In this document: positions 22,067 through 31,587 of the stretch, piece by piece
Numbering within the stretch: the stretch's first letter is position 1
Layout of the letters: every line of letters begins with the position of its first letter
Assembly (NCBI GenBank): GCA_903861145.1
Contig: CAIOTH010000016.1
Location: 1 to 38,631 of the forward strand
DNA length: 38,631 nucleotides
From: an uncultured Bacteroidota bacterium
GTDB lineage: Bacteria > Bacteroidota > Bacteroidia > Chitinophagales > LD1
Direction of reading: 5' to 3'
The notes under the pieces: generated by a model
Seen by the model: the letters and a program-made list of their open reading frames with translations, nothing else
The model's database searches: none
Told to the model about the DNA's origin: nothing
Position numbers and translations under genes: made by a program

Positions 22067-24436
22067 ATGTTCAAAGTCAATCGCCCGGTAAAGCGGGTTC
22101 TTATTGGAATAACCATTGCAGTTATTGTGTTTTTTATCATCCTGGTGGCCTGTATTTCTCCTATTGCCAAATACCTGATTGAAAAATATGACGATAAAAT
22201 ATTGGGGCGGAAAATTGAAATGAGCTGGATATACGTTAATCCATTAACCGGCCATATCTACATTAAAAACCTGCGTGTTTACGAAAACCATAGCGACAGC
22301 CTGTTTTTTACCGCTCAGTCTGTAACGGCAAATTTCAGTATGCTTAAACTGTTTAGTAAAACGTATGAAATAAGTTCTATTACTGTTTACAAGCCTTGGG
22401 GGCGCATAATTCAAGCCAAAGGGGCTATCAACTTTCAGGATATTATTGACCACTACCGAAAGAAGGATAAGACGCCAAATAACAATCCGCCCACAAAGTT
22501 TAATATTTTGAATTGCGTAATACAGGATGGAGAGTTTCATTACGACGAAATCAGCATACCCGTTACGTACTACATTAAGCACGTTAATATAGAATGCCCC
22601 GGCCACTGGTGGAATGTAGACTCTATGTTTTATAAAGTAGCCCTTCAATCGGGTCCGGAATCAGGTCGTATAAACGGCACCTTTTCGCTTAACTTTAAAA
22701 GCCTTAACTACTACATTAGGGCTACCGTTGATAGCTTTGACTTAAAACCTTTAAGCCAGTATATGAAGGAGTTGAGCAACTACGGCAACTTTGGCGGCTG
22801 GGTTGATTCAAAAGTACAGATAGAGGGTTGCATGAAAGATAGGCTGGCTCTAAAAACGCGTGGTATTGTTACTATCGACCGCTTTCATTTTGGACCCTCA
22901 ACACATGAGGACTATGCTTCGTTTCAGCATTTTGTATTAGACCTAATAGAAGGCGATCCCGGTGGCAAAAAATACCTGATAGACAGCGTTATGATAGACA
23001 GGCCGTATTTTAGATATGAGCGTTACGACCACAGCCTTGATAATTATACCCTCATGTTTGGCAAAGCTGGTAGCAAACCCGGCATCCATTCCGACCAAGA
23101 GCAATTTAACCTCATCCTCAAAATAGCCGAATATCTGGTGGAACTGGCTCGTAACTTTGAACAGAGCTATTATAGAATAAACAAGTTTACCCTGCATAAG
23201 GGCGATATTATTTTTAACGACTACTCCTTACGCGAGAAGTTTGCCGTAGAAGTAATGCCCGTAAGCTTAAGGGCCGATTCCATTGATAAAAACAATGAGC
23301 GCATGAACTTTAAACTAAAGGGAACGCTCAAGCCCTATGGCGATATTGGTATGGACATGAGTCTTGACCCAAACGATTTTGGTTTTTTTGATGTGAGTTA
23401 TGATATTTTTAAAGTACCAGTGTCGGTTTTTAATCCATATCTTATTTCTTATACCTCTTTTCCAATGGATAAGGGTACCCTGCAGTTAAAAGGCCAGTGG
23501 TCGGTAGCCGATAGTATGATTAACAGCACTAACCATTTATTAATTATGGACCCGCGCATTGGCCGCAGGGTTAAACGTAACGATACCAAATGGTTACCGA
23601 TGCCTTTCATCATGTCGTTGGTGCGCGAGCCGGGCGAAGCCATTCAGTATGATGTGCCGGTGAGCGGCAATCTCACAAAACCAAAATTTGCCTTTAAAAA
23701 TGTAATAGCAACCATAGTACAAAACATTTTTGTAAAGCCCTTTACCGCGCCTTACCTGGTGCAGGTAAAAAAGCTGGAAACTACTGTTGAAAAAATGCTT
23801 ACCCTGACATGGCAAATGCGCGAGGCCACGCTAACCACAACCCAGCAAGCCTTTGTTGGTAAAATGGCCAAATTTATGAAGCAACACCCTGGCTATACCA
23901 TTAGCATATCATCCCAGGTTTATACCGATAAGGAAAGGGAGCACATTGAATTTTTCGAGTTCAAGAAAAAGTATTATTTGTCAACCTTGCCCAAAGGGCA
24001 TCAATTAAATGAGGCGGATTCTTTGCTGATAGAAAACTTATCGGTTAAAGATTCGTTGGTTGAGCGATACTTAAATTCTTTATGTCGCGATACCATGATG
24101 TTTAACGTGCAGCAAAAATGCGAGTATGTATTGGGCAATAAATTCATTACGGTCAAACTACATCAACTGCTGGAAACAAGAAAAAATGCCTTTTTGCAGG
24201 CGTTTAAAGATAACGGCACCGATACACAAATAAAGTTTACGAAGCCTGAACCCGGCATTCCCTTCAACGGCTATTCGCGCTATAAAATTGATTACAACGG
24301 CAACGTGCCCGATGAACTTCGTAATGCCTATGAAAAAATGGACGGACTAAATAATGATGCGCCGCGCACTAAATATAAAAGTGAGCGTTGGTTACCAAAG
24401 GTGAAGGGGCTGAAGAAGGAGAAAACCGAAAATTGA
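22067..24436 (+). CDS. DUF748/AsmA-superfamily envelope protein
   Basis: This 789-residue protein has one N-terminal membrane anchor (VLIGITIAVIVFFIILVACI, ~10-29) and a large predicted periplasmic body. The beta-repeat pattern typical of AsmA/DUF748 proteins is visible (LTGHIYIKNLRVYEN; VSVFNPYLISYTSFPMDKG; LQLKGQWSVADSM). The C-terminus has the DUF748-style segment MAKFMKQHPGYTISISSQVYTDKEREHIE. Members are thought to bridge the inner and outer membrane and to influence lipid transport or envelope integrity; the role here is inferred. The gene ends within its own terminator stem. Confidence 0.8.
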   Translation: MFKVNRPVKRVLIGITIAVIVFFIILVACISPIAKYLIEKYDDKILGRKIEMSWIYVNPLTGHIYIKNLRVYENHSDSLFFTAQSVTANFSMLKLFSKTYEISSITVYKPWGRIIQAKGAINFQDIIDHYRKKDKTPNNNPPTKFNILNCVIQDGEFHYDEISIPVTYYIKHVNIECPGHWWNVDSMFYKVALQSGPESGRINGTFSLNFKSLNYYIRATVDSFDLKPLSQYMKELSNYGNFGGWVDSKVQIEGCMKDRLALKTRGIVTIDRFHFGPSTHEDYASFQHFVLDLIEGDPGGKKYLIDSVMIDRPYFRYERYDHSLDNYTLMFGKAGSKPGIHSDQEQFNLILKIAEYLVELARNFEQSYYRINKFTLHKGDIIFNDYSLREKFAVEVMPVSLRADSIDKNNERMNFKLKGTLKPYGDIGMDMSLDPNDFGFFDVSYDIFKVPVSVFNPYLISYTSFPMDKGTLQLKGQWSVADSMINSTNHLLIMDPRIGRRVKRNDTKWLPMPFIMSLVREPGEAIQYDVPVSGNLTKPKFAFKNVIATIVQNIFVKPFTAPYLVQVKKLETTVEKMLTLTWQMREATLTTTQQAFVGKMAKFMKQHPGYTISISSQVYTDKEREHIEFFEFKKKYYLSTLPKGHQLNEADSLLIENLSVKDSLVERYLNSLCRDTMMFNVQQKCEYVLGNKFITVKLHQLLETRKNAFLQAFKDNGTDTQIKFTKPEPGIPFNGYSRYKIDYNGNVPDELRNAYEKMDGLNNDAPRTKYKSERWLPKVKGLKKEKTEN

Positions 24437-24458
24437 TTTTGTATTTCTCCGCTTTTTT
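24418..24458 (+). terminator. Terminator overlapping the end of the DUF748 gene
   Basis: Outer arms GGAGAAA (24418-24424) and TTTCTCC (24444-24450) enclose an inner AAAAT/ATTTT stem, and a run of six T follows at 24453-24458. The 5' arm and the stop codon at 24434-24436 are inside the stem. Confidence 0.7.
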
Positions 24459-24481
24459 AAAGAGATGGCATCTTTACGACC

Positions 24482-24496
24482 GGTGAGTTGGCTGTT
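24482..24496. repeat. Isolated tail of the intergenic repeat, copy D
   Basis: GGTGAGTTGGCTGTT matches the last part of copy A (2154-2168) without a hairpin of its own. It lies in the 64-bp convergent gap just after the DUF748 terminator. Confidence 0.4.
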
Positions 24497-24500
24497 TTTA

Positions 24501-25457
24501 TTACACCTTCTTCAACCCAATCTCAATCAACCGCTCGTTCAAATAATCTCCCGCAGTAATAGGCTCGTAAGCCAAAGGGTTCCTTTCCGAAACGCACGAT
24601 GGTAAACAGTCCAAGGGCATTTCGCTACGCGGGTGCATAAAGAAAGGGATTGAGAAACGCGGAGTGCCCCATCTTTCCTTGGGCGGGTTAACTACGCGGT
24701 GCGTTGTAGATTTCAATTTGTTATTGGTAAGGCGCTGTAACATATCGCCAACGTTTACAACAATGCTGCCTTCAGGTGCTGTCACATCAATCCACGTGTT
24801 CGACTTATTCAACAACTGCAATCCTTCGGCCGAGGCCCCCACTAATAATGTTATCAGGTTTATGTCCTCATGCTGCTCAGCACGGATTGCATTTTTAGGT
24901 TCTTGTGTTATAGCAGGGTAATAAATGGCCCGCAAAATCGAATTGCCGTTATGCACGTGCCTGTCAAAATAATACTCACCAATTTCCAAATGAATGCCAA
25001 TGGCCTGCAACAAATGCCTGCCCGAGTTTTCAAAGGCTTTATAAAGTTGGTTGCCCAGCACCGAAAACTCAGGCAATTCGGCAACGCTCACGTTATCGGG
25101 ATAATGTTCTGTAGGCATGTTTTCTCCTTCTACCGTTTGCCCTAATTGCCAAAACTCCTTTAAATCCGGCGCCTCACTTCCCTTAGCATGTTCCTTGCCA
25201 AACGAAGTATATCCTCTTTGCCCGGCAAGCTCCGGTATCTCATATTTTCTTTTTGTCTCGGTAGGCAGCGAAAAGAAACTTTTAACCACCGCATAATATT
25301 CATCAATCAATTGTTGCGAAACGCCCGAACCTTTAACTGCTACAAAGCCCACATCTTCAAAAGCTTTGCCCAACTCGTTTACAAAACTATACTTACCGGC
25401 TTCGGTGCCATTTACAAAATCATTCAGGTCAACAACAGGTATGGTATGCGAACTCAT
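24501..25457 (-). CDS. 2-oxoglutarate/Fe(II) oxygenase, isopenicillin N synthase family
   Basis: This is a 318-residue cytoplasmic non-haem iron oxygenase. The N-terminal DIOX_N-type segment (IPVVDLNDF ... AFEDVGFVAVKGSGV) is followed by the double-stranded beta-helix with iron ligands H196 and D198 (EQHEDINLITLL) and H253 (TTHRVVNPP). The 2-oxoglutarate-binding pair is R267 and S269 in PRFSIPFF. All catalytic residues are present, so it should be active. The substrate is not predictable; such genes occur in Bacteroidota without a biosynthetic cluster, and none is visible here. It is separated by 33 bp from the upstream membrane-protein gene on the same strand. Confidence 0.9.
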   Translation of the reverse strand: MSSHTIPVVDLNDFVNGTEAGKYSFVNELGKAFEDVGFVAVKGSGVSQQLIDEYYAVVKSFFSLPTETKRKYEIPELAGQRGYTSFGKEHAKGSEAPDLKEFWQLGQTVEGENMPTEHYPDNVSVAELPEFSVLGNQLYKAFENSGRHLLQAIGIHLEIGEYYFDRHVHNGNSILRAIYYPAITQEPKNAIRAEQHEDINLITLLVGASAEGLQLLNKSNTWIDVTAPEGSIVVNVGDMLQRLTNNKLKSTTHRVVNPPKERWGTPRFSIPFFMHPRSEMPLDCLPSCVSERNPLAYEPITAGDYLNERLIEIGLKKV

Positions 25458-25490
25458 GTGTCAGGTAGTTTAAGCGTTTTAAATAATTTT

Positions 25491-27083
25491 CTAGTTATGT
25501 TGTTTTCCGGGATCTAAATTAGCGGAGCCATTATTGATTCCCCCTTCAAGAATCGGCCCTTCGGCATCAGGTGTAACTTTTTGAAATGAATAACCCCTGT
25601 CGCGCACATAAAAAATGACCCCTTGTTTTAATCCATGCTTAACTAAAAAAGCCCGGGCATCATCGGTACTCTTTATATACTTAATGTTGCGTTGCGCATA
25701 AAAAACCAATTGCGGCTCTACCTGTTCGTTCGGCCAAAAAATAACATCTTCTTTAGTCGAGTTTTTGGCGATAATGTCCTCTCCAACCACTTGTGCAAAA
25801 TGTGTATCAAGCCTGTAATTCATCAAGTAATATTGCCCAACCAAAATCACTACAGTAACCACCAATCCAATCTGCAAAGCCCTGATAGGCACCGCGCCCG
25901 ACTTTTTAACCTTATCATACAAAATGCCCAGTAAAACACTAAAAAACAGCGAGGCATACAAAGCCGTAAAATCCTGCACCGAGTAATTCAGAAAGAAAAA
26001 GTGTAGCAATAAAACCGGTAGCACCGATAGCCATATAAACCGGTAACCATTCTCGCTAAAAACAATTTTTAATTTTTTACGCGATGCTGCCAGGTACATA
26101 AACAAACCAATAATGAGGTACACAACTATGTAGTGTATAACGTAGTTGTAAAGCAACGTCTTAATCAGCCATAAATACGAAAACATAAAGTGGAAAATTC
26201 CCTGGTCGGTACCCTCTAAACTTCCGCGCTGTATGTACCGGTTAAACATTTCGCTTAAGTAAGCCTCAACACCATTAATTTGAGAATACTGATACGTAAT
26301 AAGCCGTAACATTAAAATGCTGGTAATTACCGTAATCCAAAGCAATACGTTAAACCCCTTATTGGCATGAAGGCGTAGCAGAGAGTAAATAACAATACCG
26401 GTAGCAAAAAACACCCCCAGCCACGATGTATACAGCATCAACGCAAGGCATACCGTGTACAGAAAAATATATTTGGGCGAATAGAATTTCTCCCTGATAA
26501 TCATTTTAAGCGCCGTATAAACACCGATAATAAACAGCAGGTGCACGGCCATATCGCTCATATAAACATTACCCTGAAACCACATAGTAACCGGCAAAAA
26601 AGTATAAACCACAAATGCCACCACCGCCGGGCGGTAAGGCAAGCTACGTGCCCGGTTAAAACTTAGCAGGCACACCATAAAATACACAAACAGGCCGCTT
26701 ATAAAATGGAATATGAGGTTGAGTATTTGCAAAGGCAGCACAGCCGGCCTTATACGCAGTATTTTAAAAATGGCAAACGGAAAATAATAAGCAAATGGCG
26801 GGTGCGAAACATAATAAAAATTGCCGCTGCTATCAACCATTTTGCCCGAAGCATTAGCACTGTTGTTAATGTACTTATCTGCCGGGTTGTTGAAGGTCAT
26901 TACCGGGTTGTAACCGTATTTTTCAATACCGTTATCGTACCATATTTGCATAGTGCGCAACGAAATAGAAGTGCAAAACTCATGGTGTTTCGATAAGGGC
27001 CTGTTCAACTCAGGCAAACGAACCACCACCGAAATCAGGAAGATTCCGAAAAGGAGCGGAAAGGTTCGTTTAATAAAATCCAT
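25491..27083 (-). CDS. Polytopic membrane protein, GT39/ArnT-like glycosyltransferase candidate
   Basis: The protein has 530 residues from the ATG at 27083 (MDFIKRTFPLLFG). The frame continues upstream into the 3' end of asnS, but that part is rejected as a start. There are about 10-12 hydrophobic segments and then a soluble C-terminal domain of ~120 residues (FAQVVGEDIIAKNSTKEDVIFWPNEQVEP...). The first extracytoplasmic loop carries the acidic motif KHHEF, in the position where GT-C transferases place their catalytic acidic residues, and VSHPPFAYYF resembles the HPP motif seen in GT39-like proteins. If the assignment is right, it transfers a sugar from a lipid carrier in the periplasmic leaflet. 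The acceptor is unknown. Confidence 0.6.
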   Translation of the reverse strand: MDFIKRTFPLLFGIFLISVVVRLPELNRPLSKHHEFCTSISLRTMQIWYDNGIEKYGYNPVMTFNNPADKYINNSANASGKMVDSSGNFYYVSHPPFAYYFPFAIFKILRIRPAVLPLQILNLIFHFISGLFVYFMVCLLSFNRARSLPYRPAVVAFVVYTFLPVTMWFQGNVYMSDMAVHLLFIIGVYTALKMIIREKFYSPKYIFLYTVCLALMLYTSWLGVFFATGIVIYSLLRLHANKGFNVLLWITVITSILMLRLITYQYSQINGVEAYLSEMFNRYIQRGSLEGTDQGIFHFMFSYLWLIKTLLYNYVIHYIVVYLIIGLFMYLAASRKKLKIVFSENGYRFIWLSVLPVLLLHFFFLNYSVQDFTALYASLFFSVLLGILYDKVKKSGAVPIRALQIGLVVTVVILVGQYYLMNYRLDTHFAQVVGEDIIAKNSTKEDVIFWPNEQVEPQLVFYAQRNIKYIKSTDDARAFLVKHGLKQGVIFYVRDRGYSFQKVTPDAEGPILEGGINNGSANLDPGKQHN

Positions 27084-27111
27084 GTGATTTTGAGTCAGGT
27101 GTTTAAATACT

Positions 27112-27166
27112 ACAAAGGCACCCTGACACAAAGAAAGAAAAATACTTAGTGTCTTGGTGCCTTTGT
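27112..27166 (-). repeat. Inverted repeat built from the GTGCCTTTGT word
   Basis: The arms 27112-27129 and 27149-27166 are complementary over 18 bp with two mismatches and contain ACAAAGGCACC and GGTGCCTTTGT. It lies between the asnS stop and the start of the GT39-like gene on the same strand. It could be an attenuating hairpin, but neither side has a clear U-tract for the minus strand. Confidence 0.55.
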
Positions 27167-27205
27167 GGCTAAATTTATCAATGAATAGGGCTAATATGAA
27201 ACTAA

Positions 27206-28726
27206 CTACGGCAGCAATCTTCCGTACGAACGCGGAAAAGGAATTGTTTCCCTGATATGCTGTAATCCGCAAATCCAGGCAACCAATCTTTCTAACCCCA
27301 ATCCGAAGCCCGAATGTGGAACGTTACCAAATCGGCGCAAATCCAAATACCATTCAAAGGCCTGCATAGGTAAATCGTGCTCAACAATTTTGTGCTTTAG
27401 GCGCTCAATATCCGTTTCGCGCTCGCCGCCACCTACAACTTCGCCGTAACCTTCGGGTGCCAACAAGTCAACGCCTTTGGCGTAGCCCTTATCATGCTCG
27501 TCTTCCTTCATGTAAAAGGCCTTCACTTCCTGCGGCCAGTTGTACACCATAACCGGTTGCCCGAACATTTTGGTTAATACAGTTTCATCACTTCCGCCAA
27601 AATCATCGCCGCGTTTAAAGTTGCGCGCGCTGTTTAACCAGGCTGGTATATTTTGCTCTTTCTCTTCAATATCTTTCAGCTGGTTCTTAAGTTGGTCAAC
27701 TTTGCTGCGGTTAAAGTTAACCTCGCCTTTTTTCAATTCGCCGCTGTTAATCTTAGCCTCGCGCCCATCTACTTCCTTTTGCACCTGCTCTTTTTCCGCT
27801 TTCAACTGCGCAATTTCTTCTTCAAGCATTTGCAGCGTGGTTTTGCCGTTCACTTCTTTTTCGCCTTTAATAATGCTAACCGCATCTTCATATTTCATAC
27901 GAATAAACGGCAGGCGCACTTTTTCAAGGTAGGTAGTATCACGCTCAATAATTGCCAACTCCGATTTGCATTTTTCCAACACAGTTGTTACTACCGAGCG
28001 CACAAACTCTTCAATAACATCCATGTCCATTTTCAAATCGTAAAATGCCATTTCAGGCTCTATCATCCAAAATTCCGATAAGTGCCTGCGTGTCTTCGAT
28101 TTTTCTGCCCTAAAAGTAGGCCCGAACGTGTAAATAAGACCTTGTGCCATAGCCATAGCCTCGCCATAAAGCTGCCCCGATTGCGACAGATAAGCAGGCT
28201 CCTCGTAAAACTCAGTTTCGAACAAAGTACTAGTTCCTTCGCAGGCGTTGCCCGTTAATATGGGCGCATCCATTTGCACAAAACCCTTTTGCTGAAAAAA
28301 GCAGTGTATGGCAAAAATGATTTCATTTCTAACCCGCATAATGGCCCACTGCCTTTTCGAGCGTAACCATAAGTGGCGGTTATCCATCAAAAAATCTACG
28401 CCGTGCTCCTTAGGCGAAATAGGAAAATTTTCTTCCGCTTCGCTAATAACCTTTAGTGAGGTTACCTGTAATTCGTATCCTCCAACTTGTCTTTCATCTT
28501 TAACCACATTTCCGGTTAACGAAAGCGAACTTTCCTGCGGCAATCGCTTGGCAGCCTCAAACTGGTCGCTGCCAACTGTATCTAAATTTATAACGCACTG
28601 CACAAAACCGGTGCCATCGCGTAAGGTCATAAATACAAGGCCTTTGCTATCGCGTTTTTGTGCGTTCCAGCCTTTTAGTTCTACTTCTTTTCCTTCAAAC
28701 TGCTCAAGTTCTTTAATGTAAGCCAT
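27206..28726 (-). CDS. asnS: Asparaginyl-tRNA synthetase
   Basis: This 506-residue class IIb synthetase charges tRNA-Asn with asparagine. The N-terminal OB anticodon-binding domain covers ~1-100. The catalytic domain has motif 2 (FRAEKSKTRRHLSEFWMIEPE, ~205-225) and motif 3 (GFGLGLERLVAWICGLQHIR, ~473-492). Between about 296 and 372 there is a charged, coiled-coil-like insertion (EEEIAQLKAEKEQVQKEVDG) absent from the E. coli enzyme but seen in Bacteroidota. The start MAYIKELEQ fits. The gene is divergent from rpoN. Confidence 0.96.
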   Translation of the reverse strand: MAYIKELEQFEGKEVELKGWNAQKRDSKGLVFMTLRDGTGFVQCVINLDTVGSDQFEAAKRLPQESSLSLTGNVVKDERQVGGYELQVTSLKVISEAEENFPISPKEHGVDFLMDNRHLWLRSKRQWAIMRVRNEIIFAIHCFFQQKGFVQMDAPILTGNACEGTSTLFETEFYEEPAYLSQSGQLYGEAMAMAQGLIYTFGPTFRAEKSKTRRHLSEFWMIEPEMAFYDLKMDMDVIEEFVRSVVTTVLEKCKSELAIIERDTTYLEKVRLPFIRMKYEDAVSIIKGEKEVNGKTTLQMLEEEIAQLKAEKEQVQKEVDGREAKINSGELKKGEVNFNRSKVDQLKNQLKDIEEKEQNIPAWLNSARNFKRGDDFGGSDETVLTKMFGQPVMVYNWPQEVKAFYMKEDEHDKGYAKGVDLLAPEGYGEVVGGGERETDIERLKHKIVEHDLPMQAFEWYLDLRRFGNVPHSGFGLGLERLVAWICGLQHIRETIPFPRSYGRLLP

Positions 28727-29038
28727 ATCCGTTTTTTATAAATCCGATTCAAAATACTAAATGCAAATAAGAATCTGTACAACAAAAACACATAACGTTT
28801 GTTTTTGTTGTGGCGACTTTTATTGGGGATTGCGAATATAGAAAAGCATTTTATCTGAGTATAATTTTACTTTATCGGCAGATAGAATTCGGCAAACTGC
28901 ATTCGTTTACAAGAGTAAAATCTCGTTGTTGGCCCTATTTTGGATGATGAAATGCTTGATTGGGCAGGCAAAATCGTTTATCTATGCGGTAAGAACCACT
29001 CATGGCGGTTTGATACGGGATTTTGAAAATTCGGGAAG
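28727..29038. other. 312-bp divergent gap between asnS and rpoN
   Basis: This contains an inverted repeat with 12-bp arms ACAACAAAAACA (28779-28790) and TGTTTTTGTTGT (28800-28811), separated by 9 nt. No exact TAnnTTTG box was found for either gene, and no small ORF or RNA was recognised. Confidence 0.5.
28779..28811. repeat. 12-bp inverted repeat upstream of asnS/rpoN
   Basis: The arms are perfect and the loop is 9 nt. Its position about 53 bp upstream of the asnS start would suit an operator, or a terminator blocking antisense readthrough. The sequence alone does not decide. Confidence 0.45.
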
Positions 29039-30556
29039 ATGCTTAACCAGAGATTACAACAAAAATTATTACAAAAACTTTCGCCCCAGCAGATTCAGTT
29101 AATGAAGATGCTGCAGATACCTACGGCCCAGTTAGAACAACGCATTAAGGAAGAAATAGAGGCCAATCCCGCGCTTGAAGAGGGTGAAAACCTGGAGGAC
29201 GAAACACCCGAAGTTCAAAACGAAACCGAACCCTCGGAGGCTGAAAAAACTGAAACCGAAACCAGCGATGATGTCGAACCCGTTGAGGAGGAGCCAAAGG
29301 TTGATGATGATATGGACATCAGCGATTACTATGATGAAGATGACGAGGGTGTGGCCGATTACAAGACCGATAACCCCAATGAAGTTTACGACCCGGATGA
29401 TGATAATAAAAGCGTTCCGGTAGCTATATCTTCAACGTTTCACGAATACCTCGAATCGCAGGTGGGTATGTTAGACCTGGACGAGCGTCAGCAGCAGATT
29501 GCCATGCACTTAATTGGCAGCCTGGACGACGATGGCTATTTGCGTCGCGAGCCCGATGCCATTGTTGACGATTTAATATTCCGCCAAAACATTTCAACGG
29601 ATGAGAAGGAGCTGAACATTATACTCCTCCAAATTCAAAAATTTGACCCGGCTGGTGTTGCTGCACGGTCGTTGGAAGAATGCCTTTTGTTGCAATTAAA
29701 ACGCAAAGAAGACCCAACCGTTTATACCGAGATTGCTATTCGGATTGTAGAGAAATACTTCGACCTTTTTGCCAAGAAGCATTACGACAAGCTGGAGTCT
29801 ATTTTTAGTGTTGATTCAGAAAAGCTGAAGAGAGTAATTGACGAAATAACCAAGCTTAATCCACGCCCCGGAAATGCCTTTGCAGGCAGCTCGGCCGATG
29901 CGCGGATTACTATCGTCCCTGATTTTATACTTGCTAACAACAATGGCGAACTGGTGCTTTCACTCAACTCGCGTAACGCACCCGAACTACGCGTAAGTAA
30001 TCATTTTAAAGAAATGATTAACGAGTATAAACGAGCGAAGATTAAGAGCAAAAGCCAAAAGGATGCGATTCTTTTTGTAAAACAGAAAATTGATTCAGCC
30101 AAGTGGTTTATTGATGCCATTCAATCGCGTTACAATACCATGTTACTTTGTATGAACGCCATTTTAGAGTACCAACGCGAATATCTGCTTACTGGCGATG
30201 AAAGCAACCTTAAGCCAATGATTTTGAAAGACATTGCCGATAAAACCGGTCTTGATATTTCAACGGTATCACGTGTTGCAAACAGCAAATATGTCCAAAC
30301 CGAATTCGGCACTATTCAACTCAAATATTTTTTCAGCGAATCACTCACTACCGATAGCGGCGAAGAGGTATCTACCCGCGAAGTAAAAAAGATACTCAGC
30401 GATATGATAGGTGCCGAAAGCAAAGACAAACCCATCAGCGACCAAAAACTTACCGAAACCCTGAACGATAAAGGATACAACATTGCCCGCAGAACAGTAG
30501 CCAAATACCGCGAGCAACTGAATATACCAGTTGCGCGGTTGAGAAGAGAGCTTTAA
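29039..30556 (+). CDS. rpoN: RNA polymerase sigma-54 factor
   Basis: This 505-residue alternative sigma factor directs RNA polymerase to -24/-12 promoters with AAA+ activators. The glutamine/leucine-rich activator-interacting region I is at the N-terminus (LQQKLLQKLSPQQIQLMKML). It is followed by a strongly acidic linker (~50-130), the core-binding region, the helix-turn-helix-like segment (DIADKTGLDISTVSRVANSK), and the C-terminal RpoN box ARRTVAKYREQLNIP. Everything needed for function is present. The stop codon overlaps the stop of the opposite DUF2279 gene within TTAA at 30553-30556. No sigma-54 activator gene was seen in the window. Confidence 0.97.
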   Translation: MLNQRLQQKLLQKLSPQQIQLMKMLQIPTAQLEQRIKEEIEANPALEEGENLEDETPEVQNETEPSEAEKTETETSDDVEPVEEEPKVDDDMDISDYYDEDDEGVADYKTDNPNEVYDPDDDNKSVPVAISSTFHEYLESQVGMLDLDERQQQIAMHLIGSLDDDGYLRREPDAIVDDLIFRQNISTDEKELNIILLQIQKFDPAGVAARSLEECLLLQLKRKEDPTVYTEIAIRIVEKYFDLFAKKHYDKLESIFSVDSEKLKRVIDEITKLNPRPGNAFAGSSADARITIVPDFILANNNGELVLSLNSRNAPELRVSNHFKEMINEYKRAKIKSKSQKDAILFVKQKIDSAKWFIDAIQSRYNTMLLCMNAILEYQREYLLTGDESNLKPMILKDIADKTGLDISTVSRVANSKYVQTEFGTIQLKYFFSESLTTDSGEEVSTREVKKILSDMIGAESKDKPISDQKLTETLNDKGYNIARRTVAKYREQLNIPVARLRREL

Positions 30557-31485
30557 AGCCTGATTTTGTAGCTCGGGAAAGGCATTTTAATAATATTCAA
30601 CGCCTTAAAAGCAGCCTTACCGGTTGGGTCATTTACTCTCAACCGCGGCAAGTCAGCATCTAACGAAAACTTAAGGGTTCTGTAACGAGGCAAATCTGAG
30701 CGGTCATGTGGTTTACCATCTTTATCAACCCACTTGTTTTCAAAACCGCCTAGCATATTTTCGCCGCCATATCCAATGGCAAAACAGCCCCAATCAGGTG
30801 CTTTACCCGGAAAGAATTTTGATGGGTTAACCGATATCCATAAAGTAATATTGTTATAGTCCTTCAAAACCTTTTCAAAAACAGTTCTTCCAAAAAGGTC
30901 ATCAGCCCTTTCTTTTAATTCCGGTGTGGGGTACTTGTATTCATGGCCGTTATATGAAAACTTGCACATAATGCGCTGCTCTTCCCACAGCAAATACTGC
31001 GTCATTGCCATCATTGCTCCTAAAAAATTAGCCGCTAAATCGCTCCACGATGCACCCCACTTTGTTGAGAAACCATCCCAAACCTCAATGGTACTTTCAA
31101 ATCCCATACCTATAAACGCTGCGGTAACGGCCGCGCGCTTATTATCAACGCCCGACCACCTTAATAACTCATAAGCCCAAACAGTTTCAAAATAAGCGCC
31201 GTAAACATGGCCGGCTTTATCAATCTGGTTCCACTCGCCCCTGTCATCAAACCAATGGAAACCGCTACGCGCGTATAACCGGTACCATGCAAAGTTTAAC
31301 CAGGTAAAAATGATTGCGTAAATACCGGCGATAAAAGCACCCACTTTAATAATGCGCGCCCTGTCAGGTAAGGTAGCGCTGGTTACCAGCGCATCGGTTG
31401 AAGACATCTGCCCCGCAACTTTTCCCTTATCGCGCACATAATCGGCATACAGTATATAGGCTATAACAATAAGCAGTATAAACAT
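30553..31485 (-). CDS. DUF2279 family membrane-associated protein
   Basis: The protein has 310 residues. N-terminal hydrophobic segments at 1-16 and ~46-68 (VGAFIAGIYAIIFTWLNFAWY) anchor or export it. The DUF2279 core is clear: IDKAGHVYGAYF, WSGVDNKRAAVTAAFIGMGFE, IEVWDGFSTKWGASWSDLAANFLG. A ~120-residue C-terminal domain follows. The family is described as predicted periplasmic or lipoprotein; no lipobox cysteine is visible here, so it is probably an inner-membrane protein. Function is unknown. The gene lies 102 bp downstream of the GH25 gene (itself running 32388-31588) on the same strand and meets rpoN tail to tail. Confidence 0.8.
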   Translation of the reverse strand: MFILLIVIAYILYADYVRDKGKVAGQMSSTDALVTSATLPDRARIIKVGAFIAGIYAIIFTWLNFAWYRLYARSGFHWFDDRGEWNQIDKAGHVYGAYFETVWAYELLRWSGVDNKRAAVTAAFIGMGFESTIEVWDGFSTKWGASWSDLAANFLGAMMAMTQYLLWEEQRIMCKFSYNGHEYKYPTPELKERADDLFGRTVFEKVLKDYNNITLWISVNPSKFFPGKAPDWGCFAIGYGGENMLGGFENKWVDKDGKPHDRSDLPRYRTLKFSLDADLPRLRVNDPTGKAAFKALNIIKMPFPSYKIRL

Positions 31486-31587
31486 GCAATTGCCGCAGTT
31501 AAGGACTAAAATTATCGTCCGGTGGTTAAATACTTAAATGATGTTTCGAAGATGATTTTTTTTTCGGTCTTTACTCCCCGAAAATTT

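Noticed and set aside
27084-27272. Upstream extension of the GT39-like gene overlapping the 3' end of asnS.
   Set aside because: The added stretch reads through the intergenic inverted repeat and asnS codons. The ATG at 27083 gives a normal membrane-protein start.
27500-27640. The coiled-coil insertion in AsnRS as a possible novel fusion.
   Set aside because: An insertion at this place is, to my knowledge, common in Bacteroidota AsnRS, and the catalytic motifs on both sides are intact.
31561-31584. Hairpin TTTTCGG/CCGAAAA near the end of the GH25 gene as its terminator.
   Set aside because: The T-tracts flank it on the plus strand, so the minus-strand transcript would carry A residues after the stem. 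No plus-strand gene ends here.
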